Positions 43,501 through 53,690 are shown, counted from the first letter of the stretch. The stretch: DNA of 64,000 nt from Clostridium simiarum (GCF_018919175.1 NZ_JAHLQL010000001.1:1488001-1552000), one strand, 5' to 3'. The notes: generated from the letters alone by a model not told the origin. Numbers and translations: made by a program.

Positions 43501-45207
43501 TTATTGTGTAGATGTTTCAGCTTGCCACATTGAATAGTACTTTCCCCCCTTCTTTATGAGTTTTTCATGATTACCTTCTTCAATGATTTTTCCATTAGAT
43601 ACAACTAAAATTTTATCTGCATTTTTAACTACAGAAAGATTATGAGCAATCATAATTATAGTTTTATTTTTGCTTACAAGATTTGATATTGCTTCTTTAA
43701 CATATAACTCGTTTTCTATATCTAAAGATGCTGTAGCTTCATCAAGTAGAAGTATAGGACTATCTTTAAGTATAGCTCTTCCAATAGAAATACGTTGCTT
43801 TTCTCCTCCTGATAACCTATTACCATTTTCACCAGTAAAGGTGTCATATCCTTTTTCTAGCTTTGAAATAAAATCATGACAATTAGAAGCTTTACATGCA
43901 CCAACTATTTCCTCATCTGAAGCCTGTGGTTTTGCAAATCTTATATTATTTTTTATACTATCATTAAATAAGAAAACATCCTGATATACCATGGAAACAT
44001 TTTTAAGCACTTTTTCTCCATTAATATTTTTAGTATTTATTCCTCCTATTTTTATATCACCAGCCTCTGCCTCATAAAACTTGGAGATAAGATTAAGTAT
44101 TGTAGATTTTCCAGAGCCAGAATCCCCTACAATAGCAGTTATCTCGCCATGTTTTGCTTTAAAGCTTATATTTTCTAAAACAGGTTGATCTTTTACATAA
44201 CTAAAAGAAACATTTTCAAATTCGATATCATAATTATTTGGTTTAAATTCAATGTCTGAATAGTTATCTTCCTTTTCAGCTGCTAAATTATCCATAGATT
44301 TTTTTGAAATCATAAGATTTTTATAAGAGGTTAAATCTATAAACAAGTTTCCCATAAGTTGTGATATAAACAATGATAAAATTATACAAATAACATATTC
44401 TGAAGATGATATTTTACCTAAAACCCATTGGTTTCCTCCAAGGATAATAGATATTGGAATACTTATATCTTCTACTACCCTATAAATACATCCTATAGGA
44501 ACTACTTTAGACTCAAATTTATAACTTATATCACTTATATTCTTTAAGGATTTATTTATTTTTTCATTTTTTACTCCTCCAAGTCCATAACTTCTAAAGG
44601 GTTGGATACCATTTATATATTCAATTAAATCACTAACATTATCATTGAGTATTTCCTTTTTTATACCTCCATACTTCTTTACCATTTTGAAGGATATGAT
44701 CATAAAAGGAATAATCAATAAAGCAAGAATTAAATTTACCATACCAATATTAATATTCATGCTACACAAAAATATCAAGGTTACAATACTTAAAGTTAAA
44801 TTTTTAGCTATTTCTCCTGCCTTATGCCCTAGAACATCTTCATAATTATTTACATCATGAGTTATTACATTAATAAATTCTCCAGTTTTATACTTTGAAA
44901 AATTTATAAGAGGAAGATTCTTTATCTTATTCCCAAGGAAAAGTCTTATATATTTTGCAGTTGCAGACCCTCCAATATGTCCTAAGGTGTAACCTATTGA
45001 GTATAAAACTAATCTTAGAATAAATATACATGCTAATAATATACATAAATTCATTAGTTTTCTTAAATCAAAACTATTTTGAAATAATGAATCTATAGTT
45101 AAAAATATACATCCAATAACTGAACCTGTAAGTAATCCTTCAATCATATTAAGCAGAATTGAGGTAATCAATCTTTTATCTTTTTTTATCCATGTAGGAT
45201 TTTCCAT
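43501..45207 (-). CDS. ABC transporter half-molecule B (membrane and ATPase domains)
   Basis: This 568-residue protein has six membrane helices in about the first 310 residues and an ATPase with Walker A VGDSGSGKST, signature RLSGGEKQR and Walker B ILLLDEAT. The start is the ATG one base after the stop of the partner gene. With 45209-46966 it should form a heterodimer. The pair plus an upstream AraC gene resembles YbtPQ/IrtAB-type transporters that import metal-siderophore complexes despite an exporter fold; drug export is the alternative. Confidence 0.85.
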   Translation of the reverse strand: MENPTWIKKDKRLITSILLNMIEGLLTGSVIGCIFLTIDSLFQNSFDLRKLMNLCILLACIFILRLVLYSIGYTLGHIGGSATAKYIRLFLGNKIKNLPLINFSKYKTGEFINVITHDVNNYEDVLGHKAGEIAKNLTLSIVTLIFLCSMNINIGMVNLILALLIIPFMIISFKMVKKYGGIKKEILNDNVSDLIEYINGIQPFRSYGLGGVKNEKINKSLKNISDISYKFESKVVPIGCIYRVVEDISIPISIILGGNQWVLGKISSSEYVICIILSLFISQLMGNLFIDLTSYKNLMISKKSMDNLAAEKEDNYSDIEFKPNNYDIEFENVSFSYVKDQPVLENISFKAKHGEITAIVGDSGSGKSTILNLISKFYEAEAGDIKIGGINTKNINGEKVLKNVSMVYQDVFLFNDSIKNNIRFAKPQASDEEIVGACKASNCHDFISKLEKGYDTFTGENGNRLSGGEKQRISIGRAILKDSPILLLDEATASLDIENELYVKEAISNLVSKNKTIIMIAHNLSVVKNADKILVVSNGKIIEEGNHEKLIKKGGKYYSMWQAETSTQ

Positions 45208-45208
45208 A

Positions 45209-46966
45209 TTATGCACCTTCCTTTACGGAATACTCAATACTCTTAGATTTCTCGTGACAATCCCATATTTTTCTATAGTATTCATTTGTTTTTAACAAAT
45301 CCTCATGAACACCTATATCTGTTACTGTATTATTTTCTACTATAGCTGCTCTATCACATTTTTTCACTATATTAAGTCTATGAGCAACAATAATTACAGT
45401 CTTATTCTTACATAAATTATCTATAGCCTCTTCTATTTCCTGTTGATTTTCAGGATCTGCCGCTGAAGTAGCCTCATCAAGTATAAGTATTGGGGCATTT
45501 TTAAGTATGGCTCTTGCAATGGCAATCCTTTGTTCTTCTCCTCCACTAAAGCGTGTTCCATAGCTTCCTACCTTTGTATGGTATCCTTCTGGAAGACTTT
45601 CAATAAAGTCATGAATTTGTGCTTTTTTAGCTGCCTCTTTTACTTCATCAAAGCTTGCTTCTGTTCCCATTTTTATATTTTCAAGTATGCTTTCTTTTGT
45701 AAGAAAAGTATTCTGAAAAACTATTGATACATTTTGAAGAAGGGTTTCATAATCTATAGTTCTTATATCCTTTCCACCTATTAAAATTTCTCCCTTATTT
45801 ATATCAAAAAATCTTGCAATAAGTTGTATTATTGTACTTTTTCCTGCTCCTGACTTTCCAACAAGTGCTATTTTTTCACCATCCTTAATAGTAAGGTTAA
45901 CTTTGTTTAATATATTAACCTTTCCATCATAGGAAAAACTTACATCTTTAAGTTTAATTTCTGTGCTAGCTGGAAATACCTTCTCTCCTTTTTCATAAGC
46001 AGGTATTTCAATTATTGCTTTTGCATTATTAACACCATTAAGAACCTGTGAAAAATTTGACCCAAGTTCCATTAATGGGCGTAGTTCTGAAAGATAAAGA
46101 CTTCCTACAAAAGCAAATAGCATTAAAGCTCCAGCTGTAGCATGTCCATGATTATACATGAATCCACCCATAGGAATTATAAATAATACTCCACATTGAA
46201 GAACTATTACAAAAATTGAATACAAAGGTCCCATTTTACATGCAACCCTCTTCCACAAACTATGTTGCTCATCAATGGCTCCTTTATATTTTTTATAGGA
46301 ATCAGCTCCCATATCATAGGCTTTTATAAGTTTCATTCCATTTATATATTCAATCATTGATGAATTTAAATTACCAATAACTCTATTTAATTCGCTCATT
46401 CTAGAACTTTGATCTTTAAACATCATAAACTGTAGCAATATACCAATAGGTATTGGAATTAATGTAATAAGAGCTAATTTAAGATTTATAGTGCATAAAT
46501 AAACAAATATAGCTATTGGTCCACTTAAATACATAAAAATTTCAGAGAGGTGATGTGCTAAGAAAAGTTCTAGCTTTTCTATGTCTTCACTGATTACCCT
46601 TTTAATTTCTCCAGAACTTTTCTCACTAAGATATCCTAAAGGTATTTTTGCCATATGATTTATAATCATACACCTTACATTATAAAGAGCATTATAGGCA
46701 CCTTTATGTGAAGCTATTATACCTATTGCCATAAAGAAATATCTCAATACTATTGAAATTATTAGTAAAATACTATATTGAAATATTAATTCTCTTGTTA
46801 CTTGTTTTAAATATACCCCTTCTATAATTTTGTATATTGCAATATATGGAGCTATAACCATTAAGCCACTTACAAGACCACAAAACATAGAAAAATACAG
46901 CTTATATTTTTCTTTCCCTGCCCATTTAAACAGGGTTAATAAAGGATTTTGTTTTTTTTCACTCAT
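45209..46966 (-). CDS. ABC transporter half-molecule A (membrane and ATPase domains)
   Basis: This 585-residue protein has six membrane helices and an ATPase with Walker A VGKSGAGKST, signature FSGGEEQRIAIARA and Walker B ILILDEATSAADPE. The early part GDKEKYKLYFSMFCGLVSGL-like (WAGKEKYKLYFSMF) and the PLGYLSEKSSGEIKR coupling region match the YbtP/IrtA type. The start is ATG behind AGGTGG, and an earlier GTG overlaps that site. It is the first gene after an AraC regulator and a long inverted repeat. Both ATPase sites look intact in both halves. Confidence 0.85.
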   Translation of the reverse strand: MSEKKQNPLLTLFKWAGKEKYKLYFSMFCGLVSGLMVIAPYIAIYKIIEGVYLKQVTRELIFQYSILLIISIVLRYFFMAIGIIASHKGAYNALYNVRCMIINHMAKIPLGYLSEKSSGEIKRVISEDIEKLELFLAHHLSEIFMYLSGPIAIFVYLCTINLKLALITLIPIPIGILLQFMMFKDQSSRMSELNRVIGNLNSSMIEYINGMKLIKAYDMGADSYKKYKGAIDEQHSLWKRVACKMGPLYSIFVIVLQCGVLFIIPMGGFMYNHGHATAGALMLFAFVGSLYLSELRPLMELGSNFSQVLNGVNNAKAIIEIPAYEKGEKVFPASTEIKLKDVSFSYDGKVNILNKVNLTIKDGEKIALVGKSGAGKSTIIQLIARFFDINKGEILIGGKDIRTIDYETLLQNVSIVFQNTFLTKESILENIKMGTEASFDEVKEAAKKAQIHDFIESLPEGYHTKVGSYGTRFSGGEEQRIAIARAILKNAPILILDEATSAADPENQQEIEEAIDNLCKNKTVIIVAHRLNIVKKCDRAAIVENNTVTDIGVHEDLLKTNEYYRKIWDCHEKSKSIEYSVKEGA

Positions 46967-47052
46967 AACTGCCACCTGCCATTCGTATAATTTTTTGTAA
47001 GTACAGAATACTTCATGGCAAAAATATTATCTACTCCATTAATTTGTAAATG

Positions 47053-47100
47053 TACCATTTTGAAATTGTTTTTCATATGATAACACATATCAAAATGGTA
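47053..47100. promoter_or_regulatory. 11-bp inverted repeat between the AraC gene and the ABC pair
   Basis: taccattttga (47053-47063) and tcaaaatggta (47090-47100) are perfect complements, 37 bp centre to centre. It is 87 bp upstream of the first transporter gene, just upstream of a GATAAT -10-like box without a good -35. This is what an activator site for the neighbouring AraC protein would look like; YbtA also binds inverted repeats. Confidence 0.6.
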
Positions 47101-47143
47101 TTTAACCTATTTCAGAAGTTATTCTATAATAATAAGCATAAAA

Positions 47144-47175
47144 AATAACCATCTTAGATTAGTAAAATGGTTATT
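47144..47175 (-). terminator. Terminator after the AraC gene
   Basis: aataaccat and atggttatt pair around a 14-nt loop, with an A-run on the left that gives U residues on the minus strand. It separates the regulator transcript from that of the transporter. Confidence 0.7.
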
Positions 47176-47235
47176 AAAAAATCCCGTTAAATTATTTAAT
47201 CCTACTGTCATTGAATCTGTATTTTTGAAAGATTT

Positions 47236-48195
47236 TTATCTATTAGAAATTCTATATTTAGAGGGGGTTATTCCAAATTCCTCTTTGAAAGCTTTTGAAA
47301 ACTTGCTATTGTTAGTATATCCTACTAAATTTGCTATATGTGCTATGGTTAGTTCTTCTTTCACAAGCAATTCTTTTGCTTTTTTCATTCTATAACTTTT
47401 AAGATATGCATATATAGGACACTGATAAATTTCCTTAAAACCCCTCTGCAAATCAGTTGAATTAATTCCTACCATATTAGAAAGTTCTTTTATTGTAATA
47501 TGAGAATCTATATTTGATACAAGTATTCTTCTAGCATCTTTTATTTTATCTACAAAAGATCTCGGAAAGTATTTCTTATCACTAATTTTATAATCAGAAT
47601 TTCCTACTATATAAAGTAAAAGTTCTACCACCTTTATCTTAAGAAAATAACTTTTACATTTTTCAGGCAGTACAAAAAACTCTTTAAAAATATGTTCTAA
47701 ACTCTGACTTGCATGGTTTACTATGCAGGTATCCTCATTAAAAGAAGCCTTAATAAGGCTTTTAATTTCGGCTTCAGATACTCCGAGCATGGTACCTACA
47801 CTTTTGGAAGCTTCATCTATATACAGCATTACAGTTATACCTTTATAGTGCTTAGTTGTAAAATCAGCTAGGACAACTCCTGTTTTATATCCAAAAATAG
47901 AAATATCTCCATCACCCATATAAACTATTTTTTTATTGGCAAATTCACTTTCTAAATACCCTTCTAAGCAATAGTTTATTTCTAAAGAATCCTCTCTTAA
48001 TTTAAAGCTTTCACTTAATGGTTTATATATCTCAAAATCATTATAAGTAACTTCAATTCCAGGCATTACGTTATGACTTGTTATATTCCCCTTGCCAAAT
48101 TCTACTGAAATATTATATACTACCTGATCTTCCATAATTTCTTTTAATCCAATAATGTACCTAAACATACTCATATCTTCATCAAACTTTCTCAC
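47236..48195 (-). CDS. AraC-family regulator upstream of the ABC pair
   Basis: This 319-residue protein has a C-terminal AraC domain from about residue 220: SHITIKELSNMVGINSTDLQ, then GFKEIYQCPIYAYLKSYRMK and ANLVGYTNNSKFSKAFKEEF with GITPSKYR. The N-terminal 200 residues form an unassigned ligand-binding part (IEVTYNDFEIYKPL, NYCLEGYLE, MGDGDISIFG) like that of YbtA/PchR-type regulators. It probably activates the transporter genes downstream when a siderophore is present. The start is GTG with AAGGTCA about 11 bases away. Confidence 0.82.
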   Translation of the reverse strand: MRKFDEDMSMFRYIIGLKEIMEDQVVYNISVEFGKGNITSHNVMPGIEVTYNDFEIYKPLSESFKLREDSLEINYCLEGYLESEFANKKIVYMGDGDISIFGYKTGVVLADFTTKHYKGITVMLYIDEASKSVGTMLGVSEAEIKSLIKASFNEDTCIVNHASQSLEHIFKEFFVLPEKCKSYFLKIKVVELLLYIVGNSDYKISDKKYFPRSFVDKIKDARRILVSNIDSHITIKELSNMVGINSTDLQRGFKEIYQCPIYAYLKSYRMKKAKELLVKEELTIAHIANLVGYTNNSKFSKAFKEEFGITPSKYRISNR

Positions 48196-48340
48196 TGGTT
48201 ATTGACCTTCCTTCTGCTCTCCCTTTACTTTCATAACTCTTATTCAATAAATAATATGTTCTCTTAGCTTTTAGTATAGCACAAGTTTGTTGTGTCTTAC
48301 AAAAGCTCCATACATACAATATTGAAAGTCCTTCAAAGCT

Positions 48341-48382
48341 TCCAATGGAGTTATATACTTCTCTTAAGTAAACTCCATTGGA
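48341..48382 (-). terminator. Hairpin after the second winged-helix-like gene
   Basis: tccaatggagtt and aactccattgga form a perfect 12-bp stem with an 18-nt loop, three bases after the stop at 48385. No T-run follows, so it may stabilise the mRNA end rather than terminate. Confidence 0.5.
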
Positions 48383-48384
48383 GG

Positions 48385-48741
48385 TTAATCATCACCACTT
48401 TTATCAGAATCTTCATATTTTGTTTCTCTTATTAAGATATTACTATAGCAACTTCCAAACAACAACATATTACCCTTTCTCCACCTATGTTCTATTTCAT
48501 CTATACCTCTTGATCTAATATAGAGTATTAACACATTTTTATCTTTAGTATTTCTAGCATTTATATATCCTTTACCATCCAAATAGTAAATAGCCGCTAA
48601 AACATTTGATATATTATCTGATACTATTTTATACCTTTGAGTTTGAATTTCTCTATAATCGCAAACAGTAAATAGGTTTTGATAAAGTTCCCATAATATC
48701 TTAAGTCTTAATAAATCATTTTCAAGTGGTAACAAGCTCAC
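48385..48741 (-). CDS. Small winged-helix-like protein, paralogue B
   Basis: This protein of about 118 residues is a paralogue of 49105-49467. Both share LLR....L...LY..F, then AA[IL]YY[LI] and a G[IN]GIDEIE-like motif (RSRGIDEIEHRW here). The pattern of a helix, an ALYYL helix, a charged wing and ITxxGIDxIE is that of YjcQ-like winged helices, so DNA or protein binding is likely. The start is GTG 48741 or TTG two codons later. It closes a three-gene cassette of unknown function. No exact family is recognised. Confidence 0.65.
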   Translation of the reverse strand: MSLLPLENDLLRLKILWELYQNLFTVCDYREIQTQRYKIVSDNISNVLAAIYYLDGKGYINARNTKDKNVLILYIRSRGIDEIEHRWRKGNMLLFGSCYSNILIRETKYEDSDKSGDD

Positions 48742-48752
48742 TACCCCTTATG

Positions 48753-49133
48753 CTATTGGTTTAACCATTGATTAAAAGTTAGATGTGACCATCCCCCTAT
48801 TGCTTTAGGTGCTTTTGGTGGTTTTAACGGCTCTTCATCAATTAAAGGTTTTGGCGGTGGCAGTGGTTTATATGCTTTTAATGGTTCTTCCGTTTTAGCA
48901 AGTCCACCTATTACTGGTGAATTGGGATTCCAAGCAACTACTTTTCCATCCCTATCTAAGCAATTTGTATCCCTAATCATACCAATCCAATTAAGTTTAT
49001 TAGTAGACCAAACATATCCATTATTTATATAAGCTACCCATTTAAGTTCAGTATCAAATATATGCTCTCTATTATAGAGCCATCCTACAAAATTGGCTTT
49101 TTTATCAAACAGAGGTTCTACTCGCACTTCCAT
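48753..49133 (-). CDS. 4-fold beta flower domain protein with proline-rich tail
   Basis: This 126-residue protein has four short beta repeats in about residues 8-75 (PLFDKKANFVGWLY, KWVAYINNGYVW, LNWIGMIRDT, CLDRDGKVVAWNP), which match the 4-fold beta flower fold. A Pro/Lys-rich linker (KPLPPPKPL, EPLKPPKAPKAIGG) leads to a conserved-looking end, WSHLTFNQWL. Linker and tail resemble an adaptor or a toxin-delivery segment, but no function is known to me. It overlaps the upstream paralogue gene by 29 nt. The start is ATG behind GGTGGTGATAAGG. Confidence 0.7.
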   Translation of the reverse strand: MEVRVEPLFDKKANFVGWLYNREHIFDTELKWVAYINNGYVWSTNKLNWIGMIRDTNCLDRDGKVVAWNPNSPVIGGLAKTEEPLKAYKPLPPPKPLIDEEPLKPPKAPKAIGGWSHLTFNQWLNQ

Positions 49134-49467
49134 CCTTATCACCACCATCTATATTTTCCTTTACAGGTATCAGTACATTTCTGTAAACATTTGATAATAC
49201 TAATTCTCCACTTTCTTGTATGGCATTTTCTATTTCATCTATACCATTACCTAAAATATAAGCTGACACTGTTTGGTCTTTTTCTATATTAAAAAAAATC
49301 CACCTTCTGAAATTTATATAATAAAGTGCAGCTATTACTTCTATCCTACAATCCTTTGGTACCTTATAGTTTATATCAATGCAAGTTTCGTAACCATAAG
49401 TAAAGAAGTCATCATATAATTGCATTAATAGTCCATATCTTAATAATTTTTTCGCTAATAAATTCAT
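49105..49467 (-). CDS. Small winged-helix-like protein, paralogue A
   Basis: This 120-residue protein is homologous to the 48385-48741 product (LLRYGLLMQLYDDFF, IEVIAALYYINFRRW, ILGNGIDEIENAIQ). It is the first gene of the cassette and is strongly overlapped by the beta flower gene, so they are translationally coupled. The ribosome site is weak (CAGGGAAA). The C-terminal tail is Gly/Asp-rich (NIDGGDKDGSA), as is the tail of paralogue B (DSDKSGDD). Function is unknown. Confidence 0.65.
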   Translation of the reverse strand: MNLLAKKLLRYGLLMQLYDDFFTYGYETCIDINYKVPKDCRIEVIAALYYINFRRWIFFNIEKDQTVSAYILGNGIDEIENAIQESGELVLSNVYRNVLIPVKENIDGGDKDGSASRTSV

Positions 49468-49540
49468 ATTTTTCCCTGTTAATAATGCTATATTATAATA
49501 TACTCACGGTTTCCTCTAAATATACTCCAGCATTATTATT

Positions 49541-52500
49541 CTATTCTGCACTTTTAAGTGATTCTATCATGTCTATCCTATGGAACTTTTTGTACATAGC
49601 TAGGTTTACAATTATAGAGAAAATCATTGTAAGTGCTACTGAGTATATAAAATAAATTGGTTTAATTGTTCTTAGAAACATCAATATATTTATCTCTGCA
49701 CTTACTATTACAAATTTATTTAGAAGTATCCCAAGCCCTATTCCAGTTAAACTTCCTATAACCGTCAATATAATATTTTCCCTATATATATAAGATGCAA
49801 GTTCCTTATCATAAAATCCTAGTAATTTTATTGTGGCAAGTTCTCTTCTTCTCTCATTAATATTTATATTTGTGAGATTGTATATTACAACAAATGCTAG
49901 TACCCCTGCAGATATTATAAGAACTAATATTACAGAATTTATACTTTTTATGCTCTTATCATAGTTAAGTTGAATATTATCCTTAAAACTTACGGAGTTT
50001 ATACCATTAATTGTTGTAAGAAGTTTTGAGGTTTCATCCTCTCCACTCTTTTCAGTACTTTTTAATAATCCATAAAAACTATTAAACTCTACCTTTTCAC
50101 CAGTTATATTCTTATAGTATTTAGGGCTCATATAGATGTAATGCATAACATAATGCTCTGTTATCCCAGATATCCTAGCTTCTATTACTTTATCATCTAT
50201 GGTTATTTTAAAGGTATCACCAACTTTTTTACCCATAATTTTTGAAAGTTTTTCAGTTATGATTACCCCATCATCACTAAGATTCAAATCCTTTCCCTTC
50301 ATTGTAAGATTTATATAACTATTTATGTCATTAATATCTTCTGGAACTACTATATAAACATCTTCACTTTCAGGATTCTTTTCTTTAACTACTCCATTCT
50401 TCGAGTAAGTAAAAAGTACTGATTTTATATTAGAATCTTCCAAAACCCTATCTTTAATATGATTTTTTTCATCCTCATTTATATTACTAGTAAGGGTTGT
50501 TTGAATATCATATCTATAAATTTTATTGAATTGATTTTTTGTAGCACCTACTACTCCCTCTTTAATACCGAATCCTGTTATCATAAGACCAGTACAAGCA
50601 GCTATTCCTATTACTGTCATAAATAGTCTTTGCTTATACCTAAATACATTTCTTGCTGTAACCTTCTTTGTAAAGCTTAACCTCTTCCATATAAATGCTA
50701 CCCTTTCAAGTAATATTGTTTTTCCCGACTTGGGACTTTTTGGTCTCATTAAAGATGCTGGAACTTCTTTTAATTCTTCTAAGGTTGCCGCTACTACAGA
50801 TATTGATATAAATAATATAACTATAATAGCTGATTTTACTGCTAGAACTACGTTAAAGGGGGTTATTAAGTAGGGCACAGTATACAGTGAACCGTAAGCA
50901 TCTATTATAAGAGTAGGAAATAGCTTAAATCCAAAAGATATACCAATTATGATCCCTGTAAAGCTTGCAGTAAGAGAATATATAAGGTAGTGAGATACTA
51001 TTGATCCTATAGAGTATCCTAAAGCCTTAAATGTACCTATTTCTATTCTCTTTTCTTGAACCATCCTAGTCATAGTAGTTAAACTAACTAAAGCTGCTAC
51101 TAAGAAAAATATAAATGGAAATGCTTTTCCTATGTTATCCATTCTATCGCTATCTTGCTTATAGGTTTCATAGCCTACATTAGTTGACCTTCCAAGTACA
51201 AACCACTCTGGATCTTTCATATGGTTAAGATCATATCTGTTTTTTTCAATTTTCTCTTGGGCTTTTTTAATATCCGCATTTACCTTTTCTTCTTCTAGCT
51301 TTAGCTTTTGAAAGCTTTCATTAATTTTTCTTTCCCCATCCTCTAGCTCTTTCTTTGCTTCATTTAACTTTTTTAAACCTTCTTGTCGTCCTTTATTTAA
51401 CTGAACTTCTGCATCACTTATCTTCTTTTCATTTGCTTCAAGTTCACTTCTAAAAGCTTCTATTTCACCCTGTCCACTTTGAAGTAACTTTTCCTTGCTC
51501 TCTATTTGCTGTCTACCTAGTGTGATATCAGAAGTTACCTTATCAAAATTATTTTTTAATGTTTTTATATCAAAATAATCCTTTATTTTATCTAAATTAT
51601 TATCCTTTTCTAAAGCATTATACATACTATCAAAATCTTTGTCTTTAATATTATTTTCATAAATATTATTAATAAAATTATATTGGGCTATAAATACTGG
51701 ATTAGTAGGATCAGAATCTAGCTTAATTTTCGCCTCTGATACCATCTTTAATATTCCTTCTGAAATATTATTTGCAGCTTCATTTTTACCTAAAGTTAGC
51801 TGTTTTTCGATATTATAAAGCTGTGATTTACCTTCCTCTATCTGAATCTTACCCTTTTCAATTTCTTTAGCTTTTAAGTTTAGTTCATCTTTTCCAGCAT
51901 TTATTTTATCTTTGCTATTGGATATTTCTTTTTCCCCATCTTCCATTTCCTTATTGAAGATATCTTGGTTTTTTTTAAGTTCTTCTTTTCCTTTTGCTAT
52001 TTTATTTTGCTCATTTTCTAAAGTTCTATATCCATCCTTGAATTTATCTTCTGCCTCTTTTTGAGATATATTTAATTTATCCTCTGCTTCTTTTATCTTA
52101 TCATTACCAGTTTTTACAATTTCATCATAGCGTAGCCCACTTCTTTTAACTCCAAGACTTTTAAGATTCTCCTCTATACTTTTATTGCTATTTTTATAAT
52201 CTTCATTATAAATAAGGCTATTTTTTGACTCACTGATATCTGTTTTTACATATAATTCTGTATAAACATCACTTTTAAATACATCTTGTAATATATACAT
52301 AAACCCTTTTACAGATCCATTTCCAACAGAACTAAGCTGCCTTTGACGTGATATGTATAAAGGTGAGTTTGCAGTAGCAACGATTTCAAATTCATTATTT
52401 TTTAAGCTATCCTCTATTTCGCTATTATTTCCAGACTGTATAAAGATTCTATCACCTATCTTTAGATTATTTTCCTTAAGAAATCTATCTTCAACTATAG

Positions 52501-52894
52501 CTTCATCATTATTTTCTGGCCTTCTACCACTAACTATACTTATATCATTTATACCACCTTTATCTGGCAGTGAGTTAATATTCATAACTAAAGAGGATTT
52601 ATCCTTTTCAATCACAGCATCTAAGGAATAGGAACCTTGAACTTTTATTACCCCACTTTGTTTTTCTACTTCATATATATCATCTTTAGTAAGTCCTAAT
52701 GTAGAAATCACCTTAAAATCCATAAGATTATTTTCGCTAAAGTAACGATCTGCTGACATTTTCATATCTGGGCTTGTGGCTCTAACTCCAGCATAAAAGG
52801 ATACTCCAACTGCTATAATTATAACTATGGATAAAAACCTTGAAGGAGTGTTTTTTATATCTCTAAATAAATTTTTAAAAAATGTTTTTTTCAT
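49541..52894 (-). CDS. FtsX-like ABC permease with large extracytoplasmic coiled coil
   Basis: This 1117-residue protein has a first membrane helix at about 18-40, a MacB-like periplasmic core, a long coiled coil from about 265 to 555 rich in Glu, Lys and repeated heptads (KEELKKNQ, KDKINAGKDELN), and then three helices of the first FtsX unit (PFIFFLVAALVSLTTMTRMV). A second extracytoplasmic part and second FtsX unit follow, ending MIESLKSAE. Such proteins transmit ATPase motion to outside partners rather than moving solutes through a pore. The coiled coil may reach through the cell wall. It follows its ATPase gene by two bases. Confidence 0.85.
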   Translation of the reverse strand: MKKTFFKNLFRDIKNTPSRFLSIVIIIAVGVSFYAGVRATSPDMKMSADRYFSENNLMDFKVISTLGLTKDDIYEVEKQSGVIKVQGSYSLDAVIEKDKSSLVMNINSLPDKGGINDISIVSGRRPENNDEAIVEDRFLKENNLKIGDRIFIQSGNNSEIEDSLKNNEFEIVATANSPLYISRQRQLSSVGNGSVKGFMYILQDVFKSDVYTELYVKTDISESKNSLIYNEDYKNSNKSIEENLKSLGVKRSGLRYDEIVKTGNDKIKEAEDKLNISQKEAEDKFKDGYRTLENEQNKIAKGKEELKKNQDIFNKEMEDGEKEISNSKDKINAGKDELNLKAKEIEKGKIQIEEGKSQLYNIEKQLTLGKNEAANNISEGILKMVSEAKIKLDSDPTNPVFIAQYNFINNIYENNIKDKDFDSMYNALEKDNNLDKIKDYFDIKTLKNNFDKVTSDITLGRQQIESKEKLLQSGQGEIEAFRSELEANEKKISDAEVQLNKGRQEGLKKLNEAKKELEDGERKINESFQKLKLEEEKVNADIKKAQEKIEKNRYDLNHMKDPEWFVLGRSTNVGYETYKQDSDRMDNIGKAFPFIFFLVAALVSLTTMTRMVQEKRIEIGTFKALGYSIGSIVSHYLIYSLTASFTGIIIGISFGFKLFPTLIIDAYGSLYTVPYLITPFNVVLAVKSAIIVILFISISVVAATLEELKEVPASLMRPKSPKSGKTILLERVAFIWKRLSFTKKVTARNVFRYKQRLFMTVIGIAACTGLMITGFGIKEGVVGATKNQFNKIYRYDIQTTLTSNINEDEKNHIKDRVLEDSNIKSVLFTYSKNGVVKEKNPESEDVYIVVPEDINDINSYINLTMKGKDLNLSDDGVIITEKLSKIMGKKVGDTFKITIDDKVIEARISGITEHYVMHYIYMSPKYYKNITGEKVEFNSFYGLLKSTEKSGEDETSKLLTTINGINSVSFKDNIQLNYDKSIKSINSVILVLIISAGVLAFVVIYNLTNININERRRELATIKLLGFYDKELASYIYRENIILTVIGSLTGIGLGILLNKFVIVSAEINILMFLRTIKPIYFIYSVALTMIFSIIVNLAMYKKFHRIDMIESLKSAE

Positions 52895-52896
52895 AA

Positions 52897-53601
52897 TTAC
52901 CACTCTATACTTTCTATTGATAAAGGATTAGGATTTTTCTTTACATCATGCACCTTACCACTTTTTATAGTTATTACCTTATCAGCGATGGGAGCTATAG
53001 CCGAGTTATGGGTTATAATAACCACAGTCATATCATATTTTTTTGATGTATCATATAATATTCTAATTATTGATTTGCCTGTATTGTAATCTAAAGCTCC
53101 TGTAGGCTCATCACAAAGAAGCAATTTTGGATTTTTAGCAAGGGCTCTTGCGATAGATACCCTTTGTTGTTCTCCTCCTGAAAGCTGTGATGGAAAGTTG
53201 TATATTCTATCTCCAAGTCCAACATCTTTAAGTACCTCTATTGGCTTCATTGGTTTTTTGCATATTTCAACTGCTAACTCCACATTTTCTAGTGCATTTA
53301 AATTCTGAATTAAGTTATAAAATTGAAATACAAAACCTATATCCTCACGTCTATATTTTGTAAGATTTTTTTTGTCATATTTACTTATCTCATTTCCATC
53401 TACAAAAATACTTCCCTCAGTTACCTGATCCATGCCTCCAAGAAGGTTAAGTATTGTAGATTTTCCTGCACCACTAGCACCAAGTACAACCACAACCTCA
53501 CCTTTATCTATGGAAAATGAAACATCATCTACTGCTTTAATAGTAACTTCACCCATTGTATAACTCTTTTTTACATTTTTTAATTCAATAAATTCGCCCA
53601 T
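52897..53601 (-). CDS. ABC transporter ATPase (MacB/LolD type)
   Basis: This 234-residue ATPase has Walker [11 protein letters not shown], the Q-loop region [20 protein letters not shown], signature [15 protein letters not shown] and Walker [13 protein letters not shown]. This is typical of the MacB/LolD/FtsE group that works with FtsX-like permeases. It is the first gene of a two-gene unit behind a TetR regulator. There is a strong AGGAGG ribosome site. Confidence 0.92.
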   Translation of the reverse strand: MGEFIELKNVKKSYTMGEVTIKAVDDVSFSIDKGEVVVVLGASGAGKSTILNLLGGMDQVTEGSIFVDGNEISKYDKKNLTKYRREDIGFVFQFYNLIQNLNALENVELAVEICKKPMKPIEVLKDVGLGDRIYNFPSQLSGGEQQRVSIARALAKNPKLLLCDEPTGALDYNTGKSIIRILYDTSKKYDMTVVIITHNSAIAPIADKVITIKSGKVHDVKKNPNPLSIESIEW

Positions 53602-53690
53602 TTTATATTTTCCTCCTATTTATAGTGCTATGAACCATCGTTCTCTTTTGTTTTTTTTAATACTGCTACTTTAAAAAGTAACAGTACTTA

